Of a stretch of DNA of 64,000 nucleotides, positions 37,657-48,330 are shown one piece after another; the first letter of the stretch is position 1, and every line of letters begins with the position of its first letter. A program made the translations under genes and the position numbers. The stretch spans positions 310,001 through 374,000 of the forward strand of contig JAOTON010002098.1 of the NCBI GenBank assembly GCA_034440635.1, in the 5' to 3' direction. Source of the stretch: Lepas anatifera (lineage: Eukaryota > Arthropoda > Thecostraca > Lepadidae). The notes below the pieces were generated by a model. It was not told the origin of the DNA and made no database searches. It saw nothing but the letters and a program-made list of their open reading frames with translations.

Positions 37657-37865
37657 GATTATCAACAAGGGGGCACGGTAGTGGAGTGGTCAGCGCAGCT
37701 GGCATCCACGCAGCCGACCCGGGTTCAAGGCCCGGCGGCTTACCGGAACAAGGAGCAAGCTGACTCCCGAGAGACCCTCCCAACAGGGAAAGAGTTGGCG
37801 ACGCCATATGACCCTGGCAGTTGGTGCGTCGATAAGCCCCAGTAATTATTATAGATTATCAACAA
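37657..37865 (+). mobile_element. tRNA-derived SINE, copy 2, with 12-bp target duplication
   Basis: The 185-bp element (37669-37853) is flanked by GATTATCAACAA on both sides (37657-37668 and 37854-37865). The head has an A-box-like TGGTCAGCGCAG and the B box GGTTCAAGGCC in the stem-loop CCGGG-TTCAAGG-CCCGG. The body is shared with the 27.05-kb copy and the tail is AATTATTATA. A perfect duplication of this length indicates LINE-mediated retroposition and a relatively recent insertion. Confidence 0.92.
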
Positions 37866-38211
37866 CTTAAGCATCGGGGTTTCGGGCCAAGGCTTCTGCT
37901 TCTCTGAGGAATTCCTCCTCCCCCTGTGATATGTGTATGGAATTGTAAACAAAGCAATGTGCCAGCTCTGGCCGTTTCCTAAAATTAAACAGTAATTTTT
38001 TAATTCGAGCTCTGCAATAAGAATGAGTTAACTCTCCAGTGGCTGATGGCCAAAATGCCAGGGGTCTCAGTGGCAGGGTCCTAAGTGGAAATGGTTCAGT
38101 GACTCAGTAACTCTAAATGGCGCATTAGGCGGTACCCCGTCAGCACAGAAAGCCCCAGAAGCCCATTAAAAAGGGCCCCAGCCATGGCAGCCAGCCGTAG
38201 TTGGCAAACAC

Positions 38212-38422
38212 TTACAGTGACTGAGAGCCCTGCAGTGCTGACAAACACTTCCAGTGACTGAGAGCCCTGCAGTGCTGACAAACACTTCCAGTGACTGAGA
38301 GCCCTGCAGTGCTGACAAACACTTCCAGTGACTGAGAGCCCTGCAGTGCTGACAAACACTTCCAGTGACTGACAGCCCTGCAGTGCTGACAAACACTTCC
38401 AGTGACTGAGAGCCCTGCAGTG
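38212..38422. repeat. 37-bp tandem array, about 5.5 copies
   Basis: The unit contains CAGTGACTGAGAGCCCTGC and AGTGCTGACAAACACTTC. It resumes for a few bases after the MITE at 38423-38579, which therefore inserted into the array. Confidence 0.92.
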
Positions 38423-38587
38423 CATTGGTGGATCTAGGACTCCTTTTAGGGGGAGGCCAGGGTGCTCGAGTCTCCCCCGCTATTGGCTCAGATCAGTCTC
38501 CGCCAATGTATTAACTATATGCACTCGGAAATTTGGTGGGGAGGGAGGCTTGAGCCCCCTCCCCTTGTATCCGCCACTGCTCCAGTG
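38415..38587. mobile_element. hAT-type MITE inserted in the 37-bp array
   Basis: The element at 38423-38579 (157 bp) has ends CATTGGTGGATCTAGG and TTGTATCCGCCACTG (inverted, imperfect). The flanking 8-mers CTGCAGTG and CTCCAGTG differ at one base. Non-coding. Confidence 0.75.
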
Positions 38588-38633
38588 ACAAGGACCCTCA
38601 GTGTGCAGCGCCCCAGTGACAGCAGGCCCGGTG

Positions 38634-38926
38634 GTAGGAGACAAGGGCGGATCCAGGATTGCCGATCGGGGGGGGCACCTTCCCGGGGGCGCCATCTGGC
38701 CCGGGGGGTCGCTACTTTTGACCGGCAAAATCTATCAAATGGGCGCAAAATCCATCCTATCCGTGGGCACCGATTTTCGCATCCTGTGGGGGTGGGTGGG
38801 AAGCGACATTTCAGGGGGCGCCATCGACCATTCAGGGGGGCGCCGTGACCATTTCAGGGGGTGCCGAAAGTCGATCGGGGGGATCACGTGCCCCCTTGCC
38901 CCCTTGGCCCCGCCTATGATAGAAGA
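38634..38926 (+). mobile_element. hAT-type MITE, GGCGGATCCAGG family
   Basis: The element at 38642-38918 has ends CAAGGGCGGATCCAGGATTG and TTGGCCCCGCCTATG. The interior is GGGGGCGCC-rich and contains GACCGGCAAAATCTATCA, shared in inverted orientation with copies at 48.3 and 48.8 kb. The flanks GTAGGAGA and ATAGAAGA match at six of eight bases. Peptide-like frames such as GGRIQDCRSGG derive from the element and are not genes. Confidence 0.75.
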
Positions 38927-39299
38927 CACCAGTTACAGGGTTTATTTGTGGCCCTTCAAGACAGGGGGCCCAGGATGGCTTTTGTATACAAACTTGGGAC
39001 CGTCCTTGATCCCCAACCCCTCCCCATTGGTCCTCCGTCCCTCTATAGTCTTCAACTAGGGACTTGCGCCCTTCTGCTTCCAAAACAGCAGCAGGCATGT
39101 TCCTATTTCGGCAAATGCTCTTGTGCCCTTCGTTAGAGAGCGTTATGACCCTCTAGCAACGTATAGTGTGCGGAGTTGAAAGGCACGTACCCGTTGAAGA
39201 CAATAAGGGTGTTCTTTTGACTGTCGAGATGTGCACTTGTTAGGCCCAAGTGTGCACTTTTCTCCCTTAGGTCCCCCGTGAAAACTTGAGAGAAAATGC

Positions 39300-39797
39300 A
39301 CTGAGGGCGACCCCAGCTGGCTGGTATGACAGTGACAGGGACCCCAGCTGGCTGGGATAACAGTGAAAGGGACCCCAGCCGGCTGGGATGACAGTGACAG
39401 TGACAGGGGACCTAGTTGGCTGGGCTGACAGTGACAGGGACCCCAGCTGGCTGGGACGACAGTGACAGGGACCCCAGCTGGCTGGGACGACAGTGACAGG
39501 GACCCCAGCTGGCTGGGGTGACAGTGACAGGGACCCCAGCCGGCTGGGATGACAGTGACAGTGACCCCAGCTGGCTGGGATGACAGTGACAGGGACCCCA
39601 GCCGGCTGGGATGACAGTGACAGTGACAGGGGACCCCAGCCGGCTGGGATGACAGTGACAGGGGACCTAGTTGGCTGGGATGACAGTCACAGGGACCCCA
39701 GCCGGCTGGGATGACAGTGACAGGGTACCTAGTTGGCTGGAATGACAGTGACAGGGACCCCGGCCGGCTGGGATGACAGTGACAGTAAGAGGGACCC
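39300..39797. repeat. 31-bp tandem array with 6-bp sub-insertions
   Basis: The unit contains AGTGACAGGGACCCCAGCTG and GCTGGGATGAC. Some units carry an extra AGTGAC or replace CCCCAGC by CCTAGTT. About 16 units. Confidence 0.92.
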
Positions 39798-39997
39798 TAG
39801 TTGCAGTGAGTCACTGCCGCCAGGACCTGTAATTGGTAAAAGTCCCCAATTAGCAGAGGCCTCAGTAGCAGAGTAAGATGCCAGCACTTATAGTCTGAGG
39901 GTCTGCCTCATCTCAGAGAGCCCCTGAGCTCAAGAATGTCTGAGATTTTCCCTCACCTCTGGAGATCCCTACCTCAATAATATTTCAGCAGTGCACC

Positions 39998-40606
39998 TGT
40001 CAAGTTATGTGGGTTCGCAGCAGATACCCAGCTTTGTGGGTCGACAGATCCAGCCATTGTGGGTCCTCAGCAGATACCCAGGGTTTGTGGGTCCTCAGCA
40101 GATACCCAGCCTTTGTGGGTCTGCAACAGATACCCAGCCTTTATGGGTCCGCAACAGATCCCGGGTTTGTGGGTCCGAAGATACAGATACCCAGCTTTGT
40201 GGGTCCTCAGCAGATACCCAGGGTTTGTGGGTCCTCAGCAGATACCCAGCCTTTGTGGGTCTGCAATAGATACCCAGCCTTTATGGGTCCGCAGCAGATA
40301 CCCAGGGTTTGTGGGTCCTCAGCAGATACCCAGCCTTTGTGGGGCCGCAGCAGATACCCAGCCTTTGTGGGTCCGCAACAGATACCCAGGGTTTGTGGGT
40401 CTCAGCAGATACCCAGCCTTTGTGGGTCCGCAACAGATACCCAGGTTTGTGGGTCTCAGCAGATACCCAGCCTTTGTGGGTCTGCAACAGATACACGATA
40501 CCCGGGGTAGATGATACCCAGCCTTTGTGGGTCCTCAGCAGGTACCCAGCCTTTGTGGGGCCGCAGCAGGTACCCAGCCTTTGTGGGTCCGCAACAGATA
40601 CCCAGC
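39998..40606. repeat. 27-28 bp tandem array, about 22 copies
   Basis: The unit is CAGCAGATACCCAGCCTTTG followed by TGGGTCCT, with variants ACCCAGGGTTTG and CCGCAACAG. It makes open frames (167, 151 and 116 codons) on both strands that simply cycle through the repeat. Confidence 0.93.
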
Positions 40607-40845
40607 TCCATGCTGCAGCGTATGAAAACATCCAGTTGTATTAGTGGGCCTCCGTGCAGGGACGGTTCCAAAAGGGATACAAAGGGGATAGTCGCCCCCG
40701 CAGGGGCTCCCTGACTACGTTGAGCGCCCATGTCGGGTGCTGGAAAGGTCCACGGGGACGTGCAGACGCCCATGAAAGGAGAACAATTTACGGTATTTAC
40801 CACCCCGCGAGTTGGTATGGCTGACCCAAATGAATGGACCGAAAC

Positions 40846-40899
40846 ACACGGGTATGTACGGCCCGCGGGTAAGACACGGGTATGTACGGCCCGCGGGCC
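40846..40899. repeat. Tandem duplication of about 26 bp
   Basis: ACACGGGTATGTACGGCCCG followed by CGGG occurs twice back to back. No function is seen. Confidence 0.85.
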
Positions 40900-42670
40900 C
40901 GGTTATGAATATTTAAGCGTGAAATATTGCTACACAACACAACTCGGTCACATCCCACGAATAAAACATTTGACCTCTGTTATACAATAAACCTTTTCCT
41001 GATAGATGGGTCACGACAGTGTTGAAAACCCTATGTTATTAGTGCTATTTTTACACAGGGATTCATGAGGTGAAGTACTGCCATCGACAGGTAAGGTAAA
41101 CGGTAGCGAGGGTATATGCTACCGAAGCTGCCTTGCCCTTGTGGGGAAAGTTCTACTGGCAGCTCTGTTTTGTTCACCAGTAGCGGCTCCAGCCACAAAA
41201 CCCCACAAAGGCCTCGCTTCCGGCGTAGCTATCAAATTATTAGGCATCAAGGGCGATGGACTATAATTTGAAGCCACATAAATGCCAACCCTTCCTGAGG
41301 TATTTTCCCTGAAGCTGTCCCGGCTTTTCCCATCGGAAGCTGGTTTGATAGAAGGTGCGCTGGATGGTCTAAACGGTCGCTAGAAGCAGGCCGCCGGTGT
41401 TTAAACCGTGTGACGATGGATTGGGACTCGTCACGCAACATCGGCTGCCCCGCTGTCCAATGCCCAGTGCCTGGCCTAGTGTTGAGCGAAATGATCCTAC
41501 AGAAGGCCCAGGTGTGATTGAGGAGTGCTCGAATGAATGTGCAGCGTCAACAGTTGTAGTTAATTTGGGGCTTCAATATGCTCTGGTAGTGGTCATTACT
41601 TTGCAGCCATGAATGTCAGAGCTCGTACCTATTAGCCGTCTGAAAGGTTAAAAGTGACTGTGTTTTATATTCCTTTGTAAAATTACTACTGGCCGGGTTA
41701 AGACATGATTTTAGAAGCTAGTGATAGGAAAGTTATCATTTTTCAGGGCTGGAGATCTTTTCTCGATCCAAGGGGACTCCGGGTGGGTGAACGCTGGCAC
41801 GGCAATACAAACCCTGTGCGAAGCCTATGGGAGACCCAAAATCCAGTGGGTCGACCACCCAACCCCAGCCTCCTCCCCCAGGATGTCCACCCATGTGTTT
41901 TGCTACACAGACTCCAGGAGAACCTTGCGTGGTCCTCACGTGGCACTGAGAAGCACACGCACTGAGAAAAACTGAGTCCTCTTTTAGGTTTATGAAACCA
42001 AAAACAGGTTTCATTTTCCCTATTCAAATCAGACAACACGTTTTGAGTCTTATTTTAAGCCTCAGGTGAGGCCATATTTTCGAGTCCCTTTTTTGGTCTC
42101 GAATGAGACCAATAACCACCTTATGCAGCTTGCAAAGTTCAGATGAAACCCTTTTCTCTTTGGCGAGTCCCTTTTGCGACTATAAATATGTCCCTTGGTC
42201 TCGTGCAAGACTCGTATGAAGCCTGTTTTAAATAGGCGAGTCCCTTTTTTCGACTATAAATCTTTCCCTTGATCTCATTGACCCCGCATGTTGAAACTTT
42301 TTTTAAGACTCACATGATCCATAATTCGTATGGAGCAGATTTTCTCCTGTTTCTGAAATCATTTTCTGGTAGTATAATAATTTTAATGCTTTATTTCATG
42401 ACTCATGGCATCTCTTTGAACTTCCTGCAGTTCTTTTGGCCAAGTATTGCCAAAATAGAAACATGCAGTCATCGCATCACCATGGCTGCCACCAAGAGCT
42501 TATTGCACCAACAAACTAAAACTCCACAGGCAACAGTCAGCTGAGCTCCGGGTCAGCTCTGCCACAACATTCACAAACTCAAAACAACTAATGCTATTGT
42601 TTATTGCCCGACAACCATCATCGAAAGGCGTTATAATGTTATACCTACTTATTTAGTTTGTTTAACATTG
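40900..42670. other. Intergenic, with one weak exon-like stretch and old repeats
   Basis: At 41747-41975 a frame follows an acceptor-like ATCATTTTTCAG and ends at a stop. It reads GDSGWVNAGTAIQTLCEAYG with moderate G/C-ending codons, but I recognise no domain, so it is not listed as a gene. At 42163-42275 a worn duplication of about 73 bp repeats GCGAGTCCCTTTT and CGACTATAAAT. Confidence 0.35.
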
Positions 42671-42679
42671 TTTTTGTAC

Positions 42680-43350
42680 TGTAGCGGCCACTGCACCGCT
42701 ACACGGCTCCAGCCGCAGCCGACCAGCTGACCCCGCGCCCTCAGCCGCGGCGCGGTCAGCCGACCACCGCCGCCGGCACAGGCGCGCGCCGGGTCACTGC
42801 CACCACACCAGCGACCCACCCGACCGACCAACCAGAGCGCGACCTGGTCACGTGACCACTGCCGGCCGGGTATAAAGGCGCGCTGCGTGGTGACAACACC
42901 GGTCAGTTCGCCAGGGCTACTCTCTGGGCTGGTCCACTCCTCCACCGCTGCATTGCGATCACTCGCCAGGGCCACTCCCTGGAGTGTTTCGTTCCCTCCC
43001 AGTTACACTGACAATACCGTCGTGTCATTGGGTCTGCACTCTTGACTGAGCAGATCCCTGCTCACTGCAAGTCCGATTTCGGTTTGCAGCCGTCGCTGAA
43101 TTCATTGTCCATTACGGCATCGAACCTGCCGGCGATTTATTCCTCGCCGTCACACGCTCTCACAATCACTCACGCTCTCTCACTCTACACGCGTTCATAT
43201 CGAGTGTTACGTATTTCTCTGGGATTTTGTTATTTCCCATTAGAATGGGTATATGTTCCCATTTGTAAATATTGGCACCGTTGTTGTCGGTTATCATTTT
43301 TGTCTCTCATCCGCTGTTTGGCAATTGTATCAATAAATTGGACATTATCA
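42680..43350 (+). promoter_or_regulatory. TATA plus initiator core promoter, possibly a solo LTR
   Basis: GC-rich upstream sequence leads to TATAAAGG at 42871. TCAGTT, a match to the arthropod initiator, lies at 42903-42908, placing the predicted start at 42905. A GGTCC motif sits about 27 bp further on. AATAAA follows at 43332. The block can be framed from TGTAGCGG (42680) to TTATCA (43350), TG..CA as in a long terminal repeat, but no clear duplication flanks it. The alternative is a genuine gene promoter. Confidence 0.4.
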
Positions 43351-43708
43351 TTGTCGACTTCTTTCCTTCGATTGGTAGATTGAATAAGGCCTTACGTGGC
43401 CAAGTTGAATCCTACAGTACTAACCTAAAGATGATGAGAGTACCAAGCTTAATAATGCACGAAATTAAAATGTTTGCTATCCTAATATTTACACTAACAA
43501 AAGAACAGCGGAAAACGGCGAGAATGGAAGCGAACACCCACACACTTCCTTCGTGTTTAACAATATATGAATTGCTCATTGCTGTAGTAATGCTCACAGC
43601 TGTCTCCACTCTTTAATGCCACAACACGTCGGTCTAGTAAGCACATCACTGTAGGTCCAGAAAAGCAGTCATTTTAAGGCCCCGTACGTTACAGCTGGCA
43701 CTTTGCAC

Positions 43709-43950
43709 CTCTTTGACATTCAGGCAGGTACGCTGGATGAATTGCAGGACCACGTTTGCACTTCCCGCTACCGTCTGGGCAAAGACGGTGTGGGCTGCTG
43801 CCCAGAGCAGGAACCCGCGGAGAGTGCCGTCATACTCCGCCATCGCCTCTCCCTCGCAGTGGAACACACCGCCAACCATGGTGATACGCACCACGGTGAC
43901 GATGGAGGGCGCCTTCATGGCGTCCAGAAGGGCCCGAAGGGTGTCCTCGT
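43709..43950 (-). CDS. Candidate internal exon of an unidentified protein gene
   Basis: A 242-bp open segment starts after CTGTACTGTTTCCAG and ends at GAG|GTGCAA on the minus strand. Codons are strongly G/C at the third position (GAC GCC ATG AAG GCG CCC TCC ATC GTC ACC GTG GTG). The translation includes DEDTLRALLDAMKAPSIV and GGVFHCEGEAMAEYDGTL, followed by a hydrophobic FLLWAAAHTVF segment. I do not recognise the family. It may belong with the coding-like segment at 44283-44418, or be a captured or retained exon. Confidence 0.45.
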
Positions 43951-44282
43951 CTGGAAACAGTACAGACAAATGCTTAGAATTTTGCACAATCCCGCTTATC
44001 ACTCACATGGTCAGGGGACAGCTACCCGCCTCGGTAGACCTATCCGATTTTCTCATATTGATCAAAAACAGAAACGCCGATTTTTTTACCTGAATCATTT
44101 ATATATCATTTGGATGTGTAGTAGGGTGTTTCAGCCCACTATAGTAAAATTTTGTTTGTTTGCAACGAAGTCATATCGACTTTCCCCAGCTCTATACGTA
44201 AAACTTAATCGATTGACACCCTTAAAAGCAAAATAAAAGGACATTTAGAGGTCGCGCACTTTGATCACCAAAAACCATTACA

Positions 44283-44418
44283 CTTGAAAGAGGCGCATTT
44301 TTTCTTGTTGCGCTTGGGTAGAGAGCCCTCCGATGGAGTTCCACCACCCGGAGCAGGTACTGCTTCCGCTTCTCGTCCTTGACGAATCCGTTGAACCTCT
44401 TGATGAGGGCGATCTTCC
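44283..44418 (-). CDS. Coding-like segment abutting a Penelope-like fragment
   Basis: The frame reads KIALIKRFNGFVKDEKRKQY then LLRVVELHRRALYP with G/C-ending codons (ATC GCC CTC ATC AAG AGG TTC AAC). On its 5' side it runs without a stop into the inverted Penelope-like fragment at 44419-44490, so the true exon boundary is unclear. The family is not recognised. It could be an exon of the same gene as 43709-43950. Confidence 0.35.
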
Positions 44419-44490
44419 TTTCCCGCTGTTTTTGTTTTGAGTCGAAAGTTAAAGTCGTTGTGGCGTCCCATTTGACATAATGATCCTTCC
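44419..44490 (-). mobile_element. Inverted fragment of a Penelope-like element
   Basis: The sequence from AAGGATCATTATGTCAAATG to AACAGCGGGAAA matches 44793-44860 in opposite orientation with a handful of differences. It encodes HYVKWDATTTLTFDSKQ. Confidence 0.7.
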
Positions 44491-44592
44491 CATATGTAGA
44501 AGGAGTATCGCAACAGATTCGACGCATATGTTCTAAATTCAACGTAAGAACATTTTAAGCCACATCAAACGATCAAACAATTACTAGTCAAA

Positions 44593-45230
44593 CCAAAGGA
44601 CAGGATAGACAACCGGAAAAAACCAGGCCCAGTATACACGATGGAATGTAATGACTGTCCAAAAGCATACATTGGAGAAAGCAAAAGGATGATGGAAGTC
44701 CGACAAGACTAACACCGAAAATCTCGACAAAAACAATCCGAGGGTCAATTGACGAGAGAGCAGCGGAGGCCACAGCGGAACATTAATTCAAGAAGGATCA
44801 TTATATCAAATGGGACGCCACAACGACTTTAACTTTCGACTCAAGACAAAAACAGCGGGAAATAAAAGAGGCAATTTACACCCAAACCAAAACGGAACCA
44901 AAAATGAATAGAAATATCGGCAAAGTTACCATCTTCTCTGGATTTTTGGACCTCTTAAAATGCCAGCCAAACAAGAGATTAAATTGAAAAATAACTTGTT
45001 TAGAGCTAATAATTCTTAAATGATTCGTCATGTTCATAGCTAAGATTGCTATTTCAAAGTGTACCCAGTCTTCGTGTTTTTCGCTTAGTTAGGTTCATGT
45101 CATAGTGTTATCTTCATCTCCCTTGAAAACGGGGGCGGGATGCTCCCGAAACCGGTCGGGTTTTATACTCAGGCTAGTCATTGTTCAGTAATAAACGCTT
45201 TACTTAATTTGAAGAATATTTCAGATGTGA
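44593..45230 (+). mobile_element. Penelope-like retroelement 3' fragment with GIY-YIG endonuclease relic
   Basis: The frame VYTMECNDCPKAYIGESKR has the GIY-YIG variant and CxxC pair typical of Penelope-like elements. A stop and frame shifts follow, then HYIKWDATTTLTFDSRQ and the end-region phrase MNRNIGKVTIFSGFLDLL. Past the coding end, a CGGGATGCTCCCG hairpin followed by AAAC (45136-45152) resembles the hammerhead-ribozyme relic often found in these elements, and AATAAA occurs near 45190. The copy is 5'-truncated and dead. Confidence 0.75.
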
Positions 45231-45280
45231 AATAGAAAACCAAGCAAAAGAAAACCAGCGCCAGTATCAGTGTGGAAATG

Positions 45281-45440
45281 TGTTCATTCATAGGTGTAGG
45301 AACAGGGGGCAGGGGGCCATGCCCCCCAATATTATTGGTTCTTAACCCTTAACCCCATGGCGTTGACTGGAAAGAAATGACTTCCAAATGCACCTTGGCC
45401 TCCCCAATATTCTGGACGTTCCTACGCTTATGTGTACATT
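45281..45440. mobile_element. 144-bp hAT-type MITE
   Basis: The element at 45289-45432 has ends CATAGGTGTAGGAAC and GTTCCTACGCTTATG (inverted). The flanks TGTTCATT and TGTACATT match at seven of eight bases. Its right end matches the truncated copy near 3279. Confidence 0.8.
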
Positions 45441-46007
45441 TGAATACATTTGATAAAAAAGCTGCAAAAGTGCGCGACCTCTAAATATCATCGAAATTCA
45501 TGGAAATTTCGCACAGAAGCTTGTAAGCAGATGAGGTTTGAGGGGAACATCGATGTGCGTCGAAATATTGCATTTCGGAACAATGAAACACCCTAATGTG
45601 TAGCCATTCTAAGGTTTCCGATACCCATGTCCATACACGCTTCTGCGAATATGACCAGCATTCTTGAAGTCTGCATACGGCTCTGCGCACTGAAACCCCC
45701 AAAGCTCACTAGCCTCCGTACGCCTCTGCGCACTAAAACCCCCATCCTTAGTAGCCTGAGTAGGAGAACGCACCGAATTACGGACACTTAAGCACTTGGC
45801 AGTGAAAAACGTTGCGTGGTCTACAGTGCAGGGTTTGATGGAACTTGAACATGGTAAACATGTGTTAAGAAATAATGGATCGAGTATTTCGAACAATTCC
45901 CCACCTTCAACACCCCTCATTAATTTGTTAGAAACACTTGTAAGTGTCACGCCCGCGGCGTGCACTCACGGCCGGAATATCGGACGGCAATGTGGCTCTG
46001 TCGGTAA

Positions 46008-46408
46008 TTTCGGACCAGTGGCGGATCCAGGGGATGGGGCAAAAAAGGCAATCGCCCCCCAAACGGAAAAGCTCTGAGCAAAACTATGTTTTTGCCCCCC
46101 AAAGCGATCGACCTCCTTTTTCCCCGACTCCTTTTTAGCTTGTAAGCAAGATTTTGGTGCTTCAACTCTCAACTTCAAACATAATTAGTGAAGTTCAGTG
46201 TAAATATTGGGGCTTGGATAGGAAAAAAGTATCTTGAGTTCATATTTTTCACCCCGTGGCGTTGTTTTTGCTTTTCGTCTCCACTTCTCAAAATCCTACC
46301 GAAAAGGCATATTGTAACGCAATTTTGCACTGCGCGACGTTTTTTTTGCTTTTCGACTTTGGTTTGCCCCTCCCAAACCCTCCGGCTAGATCCGCCACTG
46401 TTTCGGAC
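46008..46408. mobile_element. 385-bp hAT-type MITE with perfect 8-bp target duplication
   Basis: The element at 46016-46400 has ends CAGTGGCGGATCCAGG and CCGGCTAGATCCGCCACTG (inverted). TTTCGGAC flanks both sides (46008-46015 and 46401-46408). Non-coding. Confidence 0.9.
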
Positions 46409-47832
46409 ACAGCAATGAAAAACTGTTGCTGCTCAGGTTAACCCACCCCCACCCTCTCAAACCCTCCAGAATCCCCTATCCTTAAAGCACAACTGCTACG
46501 TCATGGCATCTCATCACTGAAAGTCGCATTCCCGAAGGAAGCGGGCACTGTACCTGAACTTGACGATTCCTGGCTAGGATCTAAGCTGCCTCCCAGAGGC
46601 TGGGTTTAGCTCCAAATGTCATCTTGACTTCAATATTTGGCCACCGCTGGATTCCAGGGGCCGCACGTCTGACATCCCTCATAAAAGATATTCACTCTCA
46701 TCACGCCTCGCCGGTTTTCCCCTCCCCTTTAAAGGGAGATACGCGAAAAAATTTTTATTGCCTATAGCCTAATCCTCACGTAGCGCACGCGGCAGAATTT
46801 CGGTCGGAAAATACATTGGTGGCGACGCAACGGGCAGACCCGGCGTATACGGCGTAATTTTTTCGGTCGGCGGGTGACGTCATGCATTAGGCTGGTGATG
46901 TCATCGGCTCTGGACCAATCAGTGATCCGGCCGCCGACCGAAATTTTGTGCGCCGGAAAAGCAGGTTGGATTGAACTTTCTGAGCAGAACGCCGGCGCAA
47001 TTTTGGGCAGAATCCGATGCGATTGATCGGTTTAGGGCTATGTGGCGTTTAATTGTCGGTGCTAGCGCGGTTAACTATTGAGAAAAACCCTAGCACATGC
47101 CTAACATGACCCTTGCCAATACTTAACACCATGACATCCATATATAAATATACATACAACACATGACATGACGCTTGCCACTAAATAATACCCAATAGTC
47201 CACTCACCAACCTTGAAACACGACGCTCAATTACTACTGAGAACTTGCTTGCCCTTGAGAACCACTCGTCCCATACCTTGTAGCATGTAGCTGGCACGGT
47301 AGGTAGGTATGTAGAACACTACAGTAGGTGGGTGCTTGCTTTAGTCTCATTTAGTCACACGTTTGGAAATAAAACTAATCCGCTGCTAAATGCTTATCCC
47401 CGTTCTTGATTGCTGCATTCTAAATCCGTTCCCAAGGCAATAGAGTAATGTCCGTTGTCCGTTTCGGACAACAAGTAATGTCCAATGTCCGTTCCCGTTT
47501 CGGAAATGTCAACTGAAGCGTTGTTTACTTGTTTGGTCTTCTGCTTCTGACTAGCCAAAATCAAGGCCTTTTTATAATACTCTGCACTGCCATCTATGCG
47601 GAATTTGGCACACCTATTTCCTGAGTGTATTGGACCGGCTTTGTTTCTGAGAGAAAAGGAGGCGCTAGGGGGCACAGCGCGTCCCTTTCAGCACGGTGGA
47701 AGGGAGTGCTGCGTAGGGATGCAAACGGGGAGTACCCATGGAAATAGAAAAAGGGTAGGCTGGGGCGGATCCAGGATTTACTCAAGCGGGAGCGGATGCT
47801 AGTCCACTTGCATCGGTGGATCCAGGAGCAGC

Positions 47833-48330
47833 TTTTGGAGGTGGCCAAGCCAACATTGGGGGGGCTGAAATGCTGAATAATTCGCGAAAACATTTTTAAA
47901 GAAAAAAACGGCTAAAAGTTGGTCATTGGGGGCAAACGATATCATTCTAGGCTTTGAAGGGGGCCACAACTCCCATGGCCCCTCCCTAGGATCGACCAGT
48001 GGGGAGGGGACCATAGGCTGATCCAGGGGGGCAAAGGGGGCATAGGCGGATCCAGGGGGCAAGGGGGGGCATGTTCTTTGGAGGTGGCCAACCTCCAAAC
48101 CTCCAGCTTTGGAGGTGGCCAAGCCAACATTGGGGGGGGCTGAAATGCTAAATAATTCGCGAAAACATTTTTAAAGAAAAAAACGGCTAAAAGTTGGTCA
48201 TTGGGGGGCAAACGATATCATTCTAGGCTTTGAAGGGGGCCACAACTCCCATGGTCCCCTCCCTAGGATCCACCAGTGGGGAGGGGACCATAGACTGATC
48301 CAGGGGGGCAAAGGGGGCATAGGCGGATCC
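47833..48330. repeat. 274-bp direct tandem duplication
   Basis: The block beginning TTTGGAGGTGGCCAAGCC and containing CGGCTAAAAGTTGGTCATTG occurs at about 47837 and again 274 bp later, nearly identical. The junction is GGCGGATCCAGGGGG-type MITE terminus sequence, suggesting unequal exchange between MITE ends. Confidence 0.85.

Noticed and set aside
38462..39059. Frames with GRIQDCRSGG-like peptides, also seen antisense at 48.2-49.0 kb, as a protein family
   Set aside because: They coincide with short hAT-type MITEs defined by inverted ends and 8-bp duplications.
39991..40644. Open frames of 92-167 codons with PQQIPSLCG-type repeats
   Set aside because: They are frames of a 28-bp minisatellite, open on both strands.
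41747..41975. A terminal exon after an ATCATTTTTCAG acceptor
   Set aside because: There is only moderate codon bias, no recognisable domain and no partner exon. Kept as a note, not as a gene.
42649..42975. A 108-codon minus-strand gene
   Set aside because: It runs antisense through a GC-rich promoter or LTR-like block, has no domain, and depends on the block's lack of stops.
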